Assembly: GCA_934408725.1 (NCBI GenBank) | Contig: CAKRVB010000002.1 | Coordinates: 67,000-130,999, forward strand | Reading direction: 5' to 3' | Source: an uncultured Marvinbryantia sp. | GTDB taxonomy: Bacteria > Bacillota > Clostridia > Lachnospirales > Lachnospiraceae | Length of the DNA stretch: 64,000 nucleotides | Shown here: positions 1-9,180 of the stretch, in pieces | How the letters are laid out: each line of letters opens with the position of its first letter | Numbering within the stretch: the stretch's first letter is position 1 | Made by a program: the position numbers and the translations under genes | The notes under the pieces: model-generated | What the model saw: only the letters and a program-made list of their open reading frames with translations | What the model was told of the DNA's origin: nothing | The model's database searches: none

Positions 1-9
1 TACTGTCAT
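1..9 (-). CDS. Start of a gene cut by the left window edge
   Basis: On the minus strand an ATG at 9-7 is preceded by a strong GGAGGG Shine-Dalgarno sequence about 5 bases upstream, itself preceded by a small CTACC/GGTAG dyad. Only three codons (M-T-V) lie in the window, so the product cannot be named. It would be downstream of and co-directional with the histidine kinase that ends at 79. The call rests only on the ribosome site and the position. Confidence 0.35.
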
Positions 10-78
10 CTTTCCATCCCTCCTCTTCTACCATATATCGGTAGATTCTCTCAATTATACTTTTAACCTGTCTATCCT

Positions 79-1944
79 TTATTGAATATATTCTGTCAGC
101 ACTTTATATAATATCGGCGGATTAATCGGCTTGGACAAATGATAGTCCATACCTGCTTCCAGTGTATTTCTTCGTTCTTCATCAAACGCATCTGCTGTCA
201 TGGCAATAATCGGTACTTCCGGTGCATCCGGGCGATCCATTCTTCGGATCGCTCTGGTTGCATCCAGTCCATTCATAATCGGCATCCGTACATCCATCAG
301 AATCGCATCAAACTGATAAATCTCTGATTCCTGGAAAAGCTTCACGGCCTCTTCTCCGTTCCTTGCAACCGTCACAATGCAACCCACTTTTTCCAGAATG
401 ATCTGCGCTACATAAATATTGATCTCATTATCCTCCACCAGAAGAATCCGATCTCCCTTCAGTTTCTCTATAGAAGTATCCTTTTCTTCCTCAGGCTCCT
501 GCTCTTCTTCCTCTTCAACAGGGACATAGAGTTCCACTGTAAATTCCGTTCCCCTTCCCAGCTGACTGGTAACTGAAATCTCTCCGCCCATGGCATCTAC
601 CAGGCTTTTGACAATCGGAAGTCCCAGACCTGTTCCTCTTGCAGTATCTCCCAGTGCCGAACGCTCCTGAGAAAACGGGTCATACATATGATCCATAAAC
701 CCCTGGCTCATTCCTACACCATTATCCCGAATCGTAAAGCGGATCCCTGCCTTCTCGCCACGCGGTTCCAGGGATTCTGACAGAAATTCCACCGTGCCGC
801 CGGTCGGTGTAAACTTTGCCGCATTGGATAACAGATTGAAAAAGATCTGGCTGAAACGCAGACGATCTGCACGTATACAGGTAATCTGGTCACTTAATCG
901 GAATACAAAATGAATGTCTTTTTCCTCCATCAGCGGTCTTATTACCGTATTAATTGAGTCTTCAAATTCCTGTTTGGTAAATGAGCCTTCTTTCAAAGTC
1001 AGTTCCCCATTCTCGATCTTGCTCATATCCAGGATATCATTGATCAACCCCAGCAGAAATGTGCTGGATGTGTCGATATTGTGCAGATATTCCCGTACCA
1101 CCTGCAGATCTTCTTCATCTCTGGCCAGATGAGTCAGGCCGATGATGGCATTCATCGGTGTGCGGATATCATGGCTCATTCTGGACAGAAATTCTAACCT
1201 GGCATGGGCAGCGGATTCTGCTTTGTGCGCTGCCACTTCCAGCTCTTCATTTTTCCGGTTAATTTCCATATATAGTTCTTTGCGTCGCTGTTCTTCCACG
1301 GTAATATCACACCAGATATAGACGACCGCATAACTGGCATTGATAATCAGCCATCCCGGATTGGCCAGCTGCACCCAGATAAATATGGCGTTGGTAACAA
1401 AAAATGCGATCAGCAATACCGCATTGGTCTGTGGTGTAATCTTCTGCCAGTTCCACAATACGATCAGCAAACCAAACGCAGAATAGAACATCATGGAGCC
1501 AACACCTACTGGCAAAAAGAAGATCCCTCTGCTGTATTCCATATCAGCAGTCAGATGGAAAAACAGTCCGGTAAATGGATTACTCAGTGCAAGTATCACA
1601 TACAACACATACGGAATCATGATGTAAGTAATATATCGATATAACTTTTTCAGTGGATAATCTTTGTGAATCAATACAAAAGCGTAAGCCACCCACACCG
1701 CTGCCAGTAACGGCATGCTAGCTACATAGATCGTCATAGAAAGCTGATAAGCCCACCAGCTTGTGAATACATTCTGGGCTGTAGAAGAGACAATATCAAT
1801 GCAGTCATAGAGAATACTGAAAATAAGGACATAATAAAATGCCCTTCCCGGAACATCTCTTTTCTCTTTTTTCAAAGAATGCTCCTTGAGCAGCATAATC
1901 ATAAAAACAGCCAGTGCAAAAAAATCAGTCTCTACATGCCACAT
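79..1944 (-). CDS. Hybrid sensor histidine kinase/response regulator
   Basis: Membrane-bound two-component sensor with a fused receiver. Counting from the longer possible start at 1983 (634 aa), residues 15-225 hold several hydrophobic segments. A HisKA motif with the phospho-accepting His is near 271 ([11 protein letters not shown]), the HATPase N-box is near 387 ([11 protein letters not shown]), the G-boxes are DNGVGM and GTGLGLPIV, and a receiver domain spans 510-630 with its Asp near 564 (LMDVRMP) and Lys near 618. A Glu-rich linker (about 490-500) separates kinase and receiver. No HPt domain follows, so the receiver may signal to a separate phosphotransfer protein or act on the kinase itself. 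I prefer the ATG at 1944 because GGGGAT precedes it; the ATG at 1983 has no ribosome site. The ligand is unknown. Confidence 0.9.
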   Translation of the reverse strand: MWHVETDFFALAVFMIMLLKEHSLKKEKRDVPGRAFYYVLIFSILYDCIDIVSSTAQNVFTSWWAYQLSMTIYVASMPLLAAVWVAYAFVLIHKDYPLKKLYRYITYIMIPYVLYVILALSNPFTGLFFHLTADMEYSRGIFFLPVGVGSMMFYSAFGLLIVLWNWQKITPQTNAVLLIAFFVTNAIFIWVQLANPGWLIINASYAVVYIWCDITVEEQRRKELYMEINRKNEELEVAAHKAESAAHARLEFLSRMSHDIRTPMNAIIGLTHLARDEEDLQVVREYLHNIDTSSTFLLGLINDILDMSKIENGELTLKEGSFTKQEFEDSINTVIRPLMEEKDIHFVFRLSDQITCIRADRLRFSQIFFNLLSNAAKFTPTGGTVEFLSESLEPRGEKAGIRFTIRDNGVGMSQGFMDHMYDPFSQERSALGDTARGTGLGLPIVKSLVDAMGGEISVTSQLGRGTEFTVELYVPVEEEEEQEPEEEKDTSIEKLKGDRILLVEDNEINIYVAQIILEKVGCIVTVARNGEEAVKLFQESEIYQFDAILMDVRMPIMNGLDATRAIRRMDRPDAPEVPIIAMTADAFDEERRNTLEAGMDYHLSKPINPPILYKVLTEYIQ

Positions 1945-2018
1945 ACGTTTTATCCCCCGTATTTCTTCAGGCGCAGCCTTCATCAGAAAGCTGCTTTATC
2001 ATCGGGTCACTCAGATTT

Positions 2019-2046
2019 ATCTTATCACACTGACTGTAAAAAACAA
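2019..2046 (-). promoter_or_regulatory. Probable sigma-A promoter of the histidine kinase
   Basis: On the minus strand TTGTTT (2046-2041) and TAAGAT (2024-2019) are 16 bases apart, with an extended -10 TG. The match is moderate and only the position before the kinase supports it. Confidence 0.45.
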
Positions 2047-2102
2047 CTAATTTCTGGAACAATTCTCTGCATCAGCAGCCAGCACGAACATCAGCACATG
2101 GA

Positions 2103-2792
2103 TTATTTCTTCAATAGATCGTATACTTCATGAAGATCCGTGATTTCATAATCTATATGTACGTCTTCCAGTGGTGCTGTATGCCCCGGATTATACCAGC
2201 AGGTACGGATACCTGCATTGTTGCCACCCCGGATATCACTGGTCAGGGAATCTCCCACAATCATTACTTTCTCCCTGTCCAGTTCCTCAATCTGTGCAAA
2301 TACCTTGTCAAAAAATTCTTTGTTCGGCTTTTCCACGCCAAGTTCTTCCGACAAAAATACCCCATCCATCAATGCTCCCAGACCGGATAAACGCAGCTTC
2401 TTCTCCTGTGCCACAATCGTTCCGTTGGATACTACATATTGCTTCACCTTTCCTCGCAGTGAATCGATGATCTGATAACTGTCGTCACGATACACAATCG
2501 TATCTCCCAGCGCCGACTGATAGGCTTCATTAAAAGCCGGGGCTGCCGATACATCCAGGTTCTCTTTTTCAAAAAACTCCTGAAATCTCCCCACCAGTAC
2601 CTGCTCTCTGGTCACTTCTCCTTTCTCCAGCCGCTCCCAGTAACCACGGTTGATTTTTGCATATCGCAGCAGCATTGCCTCACTGCATTCGCCCAGATGA
2701 AACTGCTGAAATAATTTGTGAATAGCTGCTTTCTCTGCTGCATGAAAATCCAGAAGGGTCGCATCCACATCCCATAAAATTGTCTGTATCAT
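2103..2792 (-). CDS. HAD-superfamily phosphatase, YjjG-like nucleotidase
   Basis: A 229-residue haloacid-dehalogenase hydrolase. The N-terminal motif WDVDATLLDF carries the nucleophile and acid-base aspartates (D8, D10). VVSNGT is motif II, and VGDSLTSDIRGG near the C-terminus is motif IV with the metal-binding Asp. A helical cap lies between motifs I and II (about 17-85). Length and motifs fit the YjjG/YfnB group, which dephosphorylates nucleoside monophosphates and clears non-canonical pyrimidine nucleotides; substrate is inference from the family. It is divergent from azlC and lies upstream of the kinase on the same strand. Confidence 0.85.
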   Translation of the reverse strand: MIQTILWDVDATLLDFHAAEKAAIHKLFQQFHLGECSEAMLLRYAKINRGYWERLEKGEVTREQVLVGRFQEFFEKENLDVSAAPAFNEAYQSALGDTIVYRDDSYQIIDSLRGKVKQYVVSNGTIVAQEKKLRLSGLGALMDGVFLSEELGVEKPNKEFFDKVFAQIEELDREKVMIVGDSLTSDIRGGNNAGIRTCWYNPGHTAPLEDVHIDYEITDLHEVYDLLKK

Positions 2793-2814
2793 AGTTTGCT
2801 GTTCTTATCTCCTG

Positions 2815-2843
2815 TTGTATATTTTTTTCTCTAATGCTATAAT
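2815..2843 (+). promoter_or_regulatory. Sigma-A promoter of azlCD
   Basis: TTGTAT at 2815-2820 and TATAAT at 2838-2843 are separated by exactly 17 bases, and the -10 is extended (TGCTATAAT). It lies about 50 bases upstream of azlC. Confidence 0.8.
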
Positions 2844-2894
2844 AACCCAGAATTGGACATTTTTGTTTAAAATATTGTGATTATGAGGAAATTT

Positions 2895-3593
2895 ATGAGA
2901 ATCAAAGCACTGAAAGCTGCCTTTCCGGCAACCATTCCGATCTTTACCGGATTCTGGTTTCTGGGAATGGCCTATGGAATCTATATGAATGCATCAGGAT
3001 TTTCTTTTGTCTACCCTTTGTGCATGAGTCTTCTGATCTATGGTGGTTCGTTGGAATTCGTTGCTGTAGAGATGCTGCTTTCCCCTTTTGCTCCATTACA
3101 GACATTTATCATGGCGCTGCTTATCCAGGCACGACACCTGTTCTACGGTCTGTCTATGCTGGATAAGTTCAAAGGCATGGGCTGGAAAAAATATTATCTG
3201 ATCTTCGGAATGTGTGATGAGACATTTTCTATTAATTGTTCTGCTGATATCCCAGAAGATGTGGACCGGGGATGGTTCTATTTCTGGGTTACTCTGTTGA
3301 ATCAGCTCTACTGGTCAGCAGCTGCTACCACTGGCGGTATTGTAGGATCTCTGTTAAAGATCGATACCTCAGGCATCAGTTTTGTCATGACCGCCATGTT
3401 CGTAGTCATCTTTCTGGAACAATGGTTAAAAGAAAACGAGCACAGTGCTTCTCTGATCGGGCTGGCTGTCTCTGTCCTGTGCCTGGTCATCTTTGGCCCG
3501 GATTCCTTCATGATTCCAGCTATGGTACTGATTGTCGGCCTGCTGGCATTGCTTCGCAAACCACTTGAGAAAAAGGAGGCTTTACAGGAATGA
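2895..3593 (+). CDS. azlC: AzlC-type branched-chain amino acid exporter subunit
   Basis: Large subunit of the two-component AzlCD exporter, which in Bacillus exports branched-chain amino acids (and 4-azaleucine). The roughly 232-residue protein is strongly hydrophobic with several membrane segments and shows the family hallmarks: the F-x-G-x-A-Y-G opening after the N-terminal helix, a Gly/Ser-rich YGGSLEF segment and the [11 protein letters not shown] motif. I start at ATG 2895, which has TGAGGA six bases upstream; a GTG at 2877 lacks a ribosome site. It overlaps azlD by four bases (ATGA), so the two are translationally coupled. No Lrp-type regulator is adjacent, unlike many azl operons. Confidence 0.92.
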   Translation: MRIKALKAAFPATIPIFTGFWFLGMAYGIYMNASGFSFVYPLCMSLLIYGGSLEFVAVEMLLSPFAPLQTFIMALLIQARHLFYGLSMLDKFKGMGWKKYYLIFGMCDETFSINCSADIPEDVDRGWFYFWVTLLNQLYWSAAATTGGIVGSLLKIDTSGISFVMTAMFVVIFLEQWLKENEHSASLIGLAVSVLCLVIFGPDSFMIPAMVLIVGLLALLRKPLEKKEALQE

Positions 3594-3931
3594 CACTTAC
3601 ACAACAGATTATCACCATAGGCTTATGCGTCCTTGGCACTATGACGACACGTTTTCTTCCATTTATGATTTTCAATGAACATCATAAGACACCGGAATTT
3701 ATACAGTATCTCGGAAAATATCTGCCACCTGCGGTCTTTGGCATGCTGGTGATTTACTGTCTGAAAAATGTCAGCATTTTCCATGGCAGTCACGGCATTC
3801 CAGAACTGATCTCCATTCTGGTCACAGGCGGGCTGCATATCTGGAAGCGCCAGATGCTGATCTCCATTGCTGGCGGCACCATCTGCTACATGCTGCTAAT
3901 CCATTGGGGACGGTGTTTTCTGGCTTTTTGA
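3590..3931 (+). CDS. azlD: AzlD-type branched-chain amino acid exporter subunit
   Basis: Small membrane partner of AzlC, 113 residues with about four hydrophobic helices and the family signature TRFLPF near residue 20 followed by the [18 protein letters not shown] segment. It starts within the azlC stop codon (ATGA overlap). The last nine codons and the stop (residues HWGRCFLAF) are encoded by a copy of a dispersed GGGGAC repeat found elsewhere in the window, so the C-terminus has probably been replaced by repeat sequence. The membrane core looks intact. Confidence 0.9.
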   Translation: MTLTQQIITIGLCVLGTMTTRFLPFMIFNEHHKTPEFIQYLGKYLPPAVFGMLVIYCLKNVSIFHGSHGIPELISILVTGGLHIWKRQMLISIAGGTICYMLLIHWGRCFLAF

Positions 3932-3940
3932 GTGTCCCAA
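3901..3940 (+). repeat. REP-like palindromic repeat, copy A
   Basis: A 24-base core beginning at 3906 is identical to one at 61765-61788. A degenerate second arm (GTCCC) gives the stem GGGAC...GTCCC. The 5' half overlaps the end of azlD and supplies its stop codon. Confidence 0.75.
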
Positions 3941-3950
3941 ATAACTTTCA

Positions 3951-3977
3951 GGGCGGCGAAGAAACTCTTCGCCGCCC
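3951..3977. terminator. Convergent terminator hairpin azlD / GH73 gene
   Basis: A perfect 10-bp stem (GGGCGGCGAA / TTCGCCGCCC) with a 7-base loop lies between two converging genes. The T-tract is weak on both strands, so efficiency is uncertain. Confidence 0.65.
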
Positions 3978-3986
3978 TGTTCTCAT

Positions 3987-4937
3987 TCACATCTTATCAT
4001 ATTTTGTCAGATTATATTTTTTTACAATCTTACATAGCTTGGATACGTATTTGGGATCAGTAGCATATCCACCATCTTTGATGATCTGAAATGCTTTTTT
4101 ATAATTCTTACAGCCTTTCAGTCCCTGATATCTGAGTCTGGATCCATTCATCGCTGTATTCAGATAGCTGGAATGATCGGAAATGCTTTTCTGATAGGAG
4201 CTGTATGCCCGGAATTTTGCTGTGACCGTATACCATTTTCCTCCAATATACTCTTGCGTCTTCTTAGAAAAGGTCTTACCGCCCCAGCCACCGGCCTTGA
4301 TTCCAAAGAGGTTCTTTCCTTCCAGTGCCAGAGAAGATGTACCATATGCACTTTCGTGAATGGCCTGCGCCATGGTCACAGAAGCCAGAATTCCTGTCTT
4401 TTTCATATCTCTGACTGCCATTGGTGCAATCGTCGCAATGAAGTCTTCATTGGTTGGTACTTTTTGATACCAGGCTCCATTCTTATCAAAATAATAATCC
4501 TGCTTGTTCAGTGCCTTCCATTCACTCTTGTAGGTGGCACCAATGGTTCCCTTTTTTCCACTTTTTCGGAAATAGTACTCTTTTTTTCCAATCTTTTTCC
4601 AGCCGGTAACCAGTTTTCCCTTCTCGCCCGGTTCTCCCTTTTTCTCAAAATAGAACCGCTTCGATCCTATCGTCTTCCAGCCGGTCTGCAGATTTCCATT
4701 TTTATCAAAACAGTACCAGCTGCCATGGATTTTCGTAAATCCTGATTTTGCGTATTTCTTATTGGCATAACGATAACGCAGCTTTCCATTTTTGCTGATC
4801 CATTTGCCGGCTGCTTTTTTCACCGTCGCTTCTGCTGAATTCTGCGTTGCCGCCTCGGTTCTGACCGGCACCAGCAGCAGACTCGTCAGACTCAAAAACA
4901 TCAGGCAAATGAATACGATTCTTTTACAGTTTTTCAT
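3987..4937 (-). CDS. Secreted GH73 endo-beta-N-acetylglucosaminidase with cell-wall-binding repeats
   Basis: Peptidoglycan hydrolase of about 316 residues. The N-terminus is a signal peptide (basic start, then FICLMFLSLTSLLLV, cleavage near TEA-AT). Residues about 45-160 hold several choline-binding-type wall repeats (GWKTIG...YYF patterns, W/Y/K-rich). Residues about 165-316 form a FlgJ/GH73 glucosaminidase domain with the probable catalytic Glu in AIHESAYGTS (near 195). It probably cuts GlcNAc-MurNAc bonds outside the cell. I start at ATG 4937 (GGGAGCGAG upstream); a GTG at 4991 would run through the palindromic repeat. The leader starts with that palindrome. Confidence 0.88.
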   Translation of the reverse strand: MKNCKRIVFICLMFLSLTSLLLVPVRTEAATQNSAEATVKKAAGKWISKNGKLRYRYANKKYAKSGFTKIHGSWYCFDKNGNLQTGWKTIGSKRFYFEKKGEPGEKGKLVTGWKKIGKKEYYFRKSGKKGTIGATYKSEWKALNKQDYYFDKNGAWYQKVPTNEDFIATIAPMAVRDMKKTGILASVTMAQAIHESAYGTSSLALEGKNLFGIKAGGWGGKTFSKKTQEYIGGKWYTVTAKFRAYSSYQKSISDHSSYLNTAMNGSRLRYQGLKGCKNYKKAFQIIKDGGYATDPKYVSKLCKIVKKYNLTKYDKM

Positions 4938-4969
4938 ACTCGCTCCCATATCTCTGTTATATTTTTCTC

Positions 4970-5011
4970 GTAACTGTTCAGTACCCTTCACAGTGGAGTC
5001 TGAATCGTTAC
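4970..5011. repeat. GTAACTGTTCAG palindromic repeat, copy 1 (5' leader of the GH73 gene)
   Basis: Inverted arms GTAACTGTTCAG (4970-4981) and CTGAATCGTTAC (5000-5011) match at 10 of 12 positions. A second copy lies at 48585-48629. The arm begins about 10 bases downstream of the -10 box of the GH73 promoter, so the transcript should begin with this hairpin. Confidence 0.8.
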
Positions 5012-5020
5012 TTTTTCTTT

Positions 5021-5049
5021 ATTATAAATAACTTCCGAAAAATACTCAA
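5021..5049 (-). promoter_or_regulatory. Sigma-A promoter of the GH73 gene
   Basis: Minus-strand TTGAGT (5049-5044), 17-base spacer, perfect TATAAT (5026-5021). Predicted start near 5013, at the edge of the palindromic repeat. Confidence 0.8.
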
Positions 5050-5069
5050 GACACAGGAGCAGAGTTTTC

Positions 5070-5101
5070 AAAAAGCCACTTTTACACGTCCCCAATGGCT
5101 C
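5070..5101 (-). repeat. REP-like repeat, copy B, after the binding-protein gene
   Basis: A 32-base sequence identical to 11948-11979 and related by reverse complement to copies A and D. On the minus strand it directly follows the stop codon at 5103-5101 and reads AGCCA...TGGCT then TTTTT, so it may serve as the operon terminator. Confidence 0.75.
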
Positions 5102-6150
5102 TATTCTACTTCTTTACCTGCCAGGAGTGGAGTGAATTTCTCGATGATGGCATCTCGATCCTGTGCGGCTTTGGCCAGATCCAGATCACACAGATTTTCC
5201 AGTGGAGTCTCGCTATAGCCTTCTGGGATGTCGCCGATGACACCACGTCCGGTAATTGGATATTCCGTTGCGTATTCTTCCATCGCTTCATCGGAAATTG
5301 CCCAGTCAAGGAACGTGTATGCTGCCGGATTGATTTCTTCTTTGTTGATCAGACAGTTTGCTTCTACATCCCATCCACAGCCTTCTGACGGGAATACAAC
5401 TTCGATTGGGTTGCCTTCCTGAAGCAGTGTGGAGCAGCGATAACCAAAGGAAATACCGATACCACATTCTCCTGCTGCTGCCATCTTGGCCGGTTTGGAA
5501 CCTGATGTGGTGTAGTTCAGGATATTTTTATTTAATTCATTCAGGTAGTTCCATCCTTCCTCCTCTCCCATGATCTGCAGAATACCATTGACGGATAACA
5601 TACCGGTTCCGGAAGAGGTCGGGTCTGGCATAATGATCATACCTTCATACTGTGGATCTGTCAGATCTGCAAAGGAAGTCGGTACCGGGACCCCTGCTTC
5701 TTCACATACATCCGTATTTACCGCAAATGCAGTTTCATATACATCACAGCCAGTCCAGAGGGCTGCGTCACTATCGCTGTCCCAGAACTTTGGATCCAGC
5801 TTGTCAGCACCTTCCGGTGTATAACCTTTGATCAGATCGTAAGGTTCCAGCTGAAGCAATACGGATGCGGAAGTTCCCCAGATGACATCTGCTACCGGAT
5901 TATCTTTTTCTGCAATGACTTTTGCAATCAGTGTACCAGTGGATTCGCGGATCACATCGACCTTAATATCCGGATATTTTTCATAGAATGACGCCAGATA
6001 TTTATCGATCTGATCATCTTCAAATGCAGTATAAATGGTCAACGATCCTTCCGTTGCTTTCTCTTCTGCACTGACGCCCAGCACTGGAACGGTGACTGCT
6101 GCCATTACTGCCATTGCTGTTACCAGATTCTTTTCCATTCTTTTCTTCAT
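5101..6150 (-). CDS. ABC transporter substrate-binding protein, 2-aminoethylphosphonate/iron type
   Basis: Periplasmic-binding-protein-like solute receptor, 349 residues, with an N-terminal signal peptide (cleavage near GVSA-EE) and the extracellular solute-binding fold (SLTIYTAF opening, DVIWGTSA, GMIIMPDPTSSGTG, GRGVIGD). This family includes ferric-iron receptors and the receptors annotated for 2-aminoethylphosphonate; the partner genes (a fused double permease and a CysA-like ATPase) favour the latter. The tyrosine cluster of iron receptors is not obvious. There is no lipobox cysteine, unusual for a receptor in a monoderm. Last gene of a minus-strand operon; ATG 6150 has GGAGG upstream. 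True substrate unproven. Confidence 0.82.
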   Translation of the reverse strand: MKKRMEKNLVTAMAVMAAVTVPVLGVSAEEKATEGSLTIYTAFEDDQIDKYLASFYEKYPDIKVDVIRESTGTLIAKVIAEKDNPVADVIWGTSASVLLQLEPYDLIKGYTPEGADKLDPKFWDSDSDAALWTGCDVYETAFAVNTDVCEEAGVPVPTSFADLTDPQYEGMIIMPDPTSSGTGMLSVNGILQIMGEEEGWNYLNELNKNILNYTTSGSKPAKMAAAGECGIGISFGYRCSTLLQEGNPIEVVFPSEGCGWDVEANCLINKEEINPAAYTFLDWAISDEAMEEYATEYPITGRGVIGDIPEGYSETPLENLCDLDLAKAAQDRDAIIEKFTPLLAGKEVE

Positions 6151-6206
6151 AATATAGTCCCTCCTTCTTTTTGCTGCAATGCAGCCATTTATCAATGACG
6201 CTTACT

Positions 6207-7940
6207 TCAGGCGGCTCCTTTCCACCGGTTCAGACGTTTTGATACTTTATGATTGACGATTTCATAGATGCTGCGTACGGCTACATTGATCAGGAAAATG
6301 AGAATCGACATAGCTGCTGCCGCTGCATAATCGCCATTGTCATCCATATTCAGGATGGCGATTGATGCCGGTTTGCTCTGGGCAGTATAGAGAAATACCA
6401 CCGCCGAGACGGTTACCATGGCATTGACAAAGAAATAAATCAGTACTTCCAGCACCGCATTGACGGACATCGGAAGTGATACTTTAAAAAATACTTCCCA
6501 GAATGGAATACTCATGGACTCTGCCACGTTCTCATATTCCCTGTCCAGTTTCTTCAGTGCGGTAGTCGCCGTCATAAATGTGACGGAAAACAGATGAATA
6601 ATCGTACACCAGATCATGATGATAAAAGATCCATACATACCGGAAAACAGATTAGGCACCGTCACATGCAGGAATGGCAATGTGATCTTCGTTTTATTAA
6701 AGAACATGATATAGCCAAGCCCCAGAACCAGTCCCGGTAATGCCATTGGCACTGTAGCAAAGAATCTGCACACACTGGCCAGACCACGGTAATTCTGCCC
6801 CTTTTCAATCAGATATGCAAATACAAATACCAGAATCGTTCCGATCACTGCAGTTCCCAGCGACAGCTTCACACTGTTTACGAAGCTGACCACTCCGGTT
6901 CCATGAAGAGCCGCTCCAAAGTTAAAATGATCCAGGGTAAAGGTAAAATCATACGGCCATCTTTTTACGAATGCAGATAAGGCCACAGCTCCGATCAGAA
7001 TCAGAAAGCATCCTACTACACAGCTGTCAAAAATCTGATAAAAAATATCTCTGCCTCTGCTGTGTTCCGGTGTAAAAGCTACTGCCTTAGATGACAGCTC
7101 GTTTCTGGCATTCTTTTTCTGCATCATCAGATCAATGACGAAAGAGATCAGTGCCGGTATGGTCAGGACCACACCTACCACAGCTCCCATGGACATCTTC
7201 TGCTGACCAACCACCTGACGATAGATATCTGTAGCCAGCACGTTGTAGTTGCCTCCTACTACTTCCGGTGCACCAAAATCGGTAAAGCTCATGGTGAAAC
7301 AGGCAATAAAGCAATTGATCAGTCCATATCTCAGTGATGGCAGCGTAATACGGAAAAAGGTGCGCATCGGTGTGGAATCCATGACTCTTGCGGCTTCATA
7401 CAGCCGATTATCTGCACTGTCCAACGCCACGGACAGGATCATGTAGGACTGTGGCAGACAGTAAACCACCAGCGCCATGATGATTCCCGTTGGTCCGTAA
7501 AGTCCGATATCCACACCCAGAATCTTGGTCACAAATCCGGTTCTGCCGAACAGATACATCAGCGCCATGCCATGTACCATGGTCGGAATAAAGATAGGGA
7601 TCAACGCCAGATAACGATAGATCTGTTTTCCCTTCATATTGGTTCTGGTGATTCCATAGGCATACAGAAGACCGATCACGGTAGACAATGTTGCTGTAAT
7701 CACAGAAATAAAAAGAGAATGTCCGATGGAGGAAAACAGCAGTGGATTGCCAAAATATTCTTTAAAATTTCCCAGTCCCACCCAGTTTCCCAGGTCATCC
7801 GTGAAGATCTGTCCGAACATCATCAGCATCGGCATCACCAGGAAAACTGCAAACCAGAACAGCATGATCACCATCAGGACTTTCTGTATGGCATCTCCGG
7901 AATCAAATGTTTTATGTGTTGTTGTATTTTTGTTTTTCAT
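6207..7940 (-). CDS. Fused double ABC permease for the aminoethylphosphonate-type importer
   Basis: One polypeptide of about 577 residues containing two complete binding-protein-dependent permease domains. Each has its EAA cytoplasmic loop: YEAARVMDSTPMRTFFRI in the first half and YENVAESMSIPFWEVFF in the second. About 12 hydrophobic segments are visible. Fused permeases are typical of the iron/2-aminoethylphosphonate importer class. It lies between the ATPase gene (47-base gap) and the receptor gene. GAGG precedes ATG 7940 by nine bases; the in-frame ATG at 7949 abuts that site and is unlikely. Confidence 0.9.
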   Translation of the reverse strand: MKNKNTTTHKTFDSGDAIQKVLMVIMLFWFAVFLVMPMLMMFGQIFTDDLGNWVGLGNFKEYFGNPLLFSSIGHSLFISVITATLSTVIGLLYAYGITRTNMKGKQIYRYLALIPIFIPTMVHGMALMYLFGRTGFVTKILGVDIGLYGPTGIIMALVVYCLPQSYMILSVALDSADNRLYEAARVMDSTPMRTFFRITLPSLRYGLINCFIACFTMSFTDFGAPEVVGGNYNVLATDIYRQVVGQQKMSMGAVVGVVLTIPALISFVIDLMMQKKNARNELSSKAVAFTPEHSRGRDIFYQIFDSCVVGCFLILIGAVALSAFVKRWPYDFTFTLDHFNFGAALHGTGVVSFVNSVKLSLGTAVIGTILVFVFAYLIEKGQNYRGLASVCRFFATVPMALPGLVLGLGYIMFFNKTKITLPFLHVTVPNLFSGMYGSFIIMIWCTIIHLFSVTFMTATTALKKLDREYENVAESMSIPFWEVFFKVSLPMSVNAVLEVLIYFFVNAMVTVSAVVFLYTAQSKPASIAILNMDDNGDYAAAAAMSILIFLINVAVRSIYEIVNHKVSKRLNRWKGAA

Positions 7941-7987
7941 AAGTCCCATCCTCTGATTCTTTGTTTTATGATTCTTTCATGCAGCTT

Positions 7988-9076
7988 CTATGCATGCAGA
8001 AGTTGGGCATCCGGCTGAAAATAACACAACTTTCCACGTTTGAACCGGATCGATACCGAATCTCCTTTTTTGATCTGGTATTTGATCATATCATCCAGAC
8101 TGAGATCTATGGAAATGTATTCGCTGTTCACCATCTCCTCATCATGTCCTTTCAGGCTAAGCCATAACCGGTACGCATAACCATGGAATTCGATTTCTTT
8201 TACTTTTACATTGAAAGAATTCAGTGACTTCCGCTCTACAATCTCGATATTTTCCGGCCTGCATGCCTTCAGATTCATCTGATTCAGTGAAAGGTTTTCC
8301 ACCAGAGTCTTATCTGTGGTACTGTTCACATTTTCCAGAATGTCACTGCGGAAGAAGTTAATGGATCCAATAAAATCTGCCACAAACGGGTTGTCCGGAT
8401 GATCATAGATCTCCACCGGTGTTCCCTTCTGCATGATGCAGGCATTGTTCATAACTACAATGGTATCTGCCATGGTAAGTGCTTCTTCCTGATCGTGGGT
8501 AACCATGATGGTGGTGATGCCCAGCTTCTGCTGCAAAGCCCGGATCTCTTTTCGTACCTTCTGCCTTACCTTTGCATCCAGGGCCGATAATGGTTCATCC
8601 AGAAGCAGGAAATCCGGTTCCACCACCAGGGCTCTGGCCAGAGCAATTCGCTGCTGCTGTCCACCGGATAACTGGGACGGATATTTGTCAATCTGGTCTG
8701 CCAGATTCACCTGTTCCAGTATATTGGTAATCTTCCGGTTCATTTCTTCTTTGGAAAGATGCTGCTTCTTCAGTCCAAAAGCGATATTCTGCCGGACCGT
8801 CATATTAGGAAATAATGCGTAAGACTGAAACACAATACCAAAGTTCCGTTTGCCTGGCTTTAAGTCTGTAGCATCTTTTCCATTGATATACACTTCTCCG
8901 GCTGACGGCTTTTCCAGTCCTGCAATGATTCTTAATAAAGTAGTTTTGCCACAACCGGATGGGCCCAGGAGACATACGAATTCTCCTTTCTGAACCTGAA
9001 GATTAATGTCCGACAATGCAGTAAAATTACCATATTTTTTTCCGATATGCTTTAATTCCAGAAAAGTATGTTCCAT
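7988..9076 (-). CDS. ABC importer ATP-binding protein
   Basis: Energises the importer. The 362-residue protein has Walker A GPSGCGKT (38-45), signature LSGGQQQR, Walker B LLLDEPLSALD and the switch His in VTHDQEEAL, followed by a TOBE-like regulatory C-terminus (about 240-362) as in CysA/PotA-type ATPases. It is the first gene of the receptor-permease-ATPase operon. Expression should be set by the operator-bearing promoter at 9181-9209 and by the terminator hairpin in the leader. Confidence 0.92.
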   Translation of the reverse strand: MEHTFLELKHIGKKYGNFTALSDINLQVQKGEFVCLLGPSGCGKTTLLRIIAGLEKPSAGEVYINGKDATDLKPGKRNFGIVFQSYALFPNMTVRQNIAFGLKKQHLSKEEMNRKITNILEQVNLADQIDKYPSQLSGGQQQRIALARALVVEPDFLLLDEPLSALDAKVRQKVRKEIRALQQKLGITTIMVTHDQEEALTMADTIVVMNNACIMQKGTPVEIYDHPDNPFVADFIGSINFFRSDILENVNSTTDKTLVENLSLNQMNLKACRPENIEIVERKSLNSFNVKVKEIEFHGYAYRLWLSLKGHDEEMVNSEYISIDLSLDDMIKYQIKKGDSVSIRFKRGKLCYFQPDAQLLHA

Positions 9077-9106
9077 ATTCTTCGCCTCTCTTTGTTCATT
9101 CCATTA

Positions 9107-9145
9107 GAAGAAAAAGGCGCTTTCCGCACTTTGGAAAACGCCTTT
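9107..9145 (-). terminator. Leader terminator/attenuator before the ABC operon
   Basis: On the minus strand AAAGGCG...CGCCTTT and inner TTTCC/GGAAA arms form a long hairpin followed by TTTTTCTTC, ending about 31 bases before the ATPase start codon. An intrinsic terminator between promoter and first gene suggests attenuation. An 18-codon ORF (ATG at 9152, stop at 9098-9096) runs through the hairpin but has no clear ribosome site, so a leader-peptide role is only possible. Confidence 0.7.
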
Positions 9146-9180
9146 GTTTCATCTGCAAATGGATTTTGTAATTGCTGTCT

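Noticed and set aside
5101..9076. Calling the importer a ferric-iron system
   Set aside because: Possible for this family, but the fused permease, GntR/UTRA neighbour and eut genes favour an aminoethyl compound; left open.
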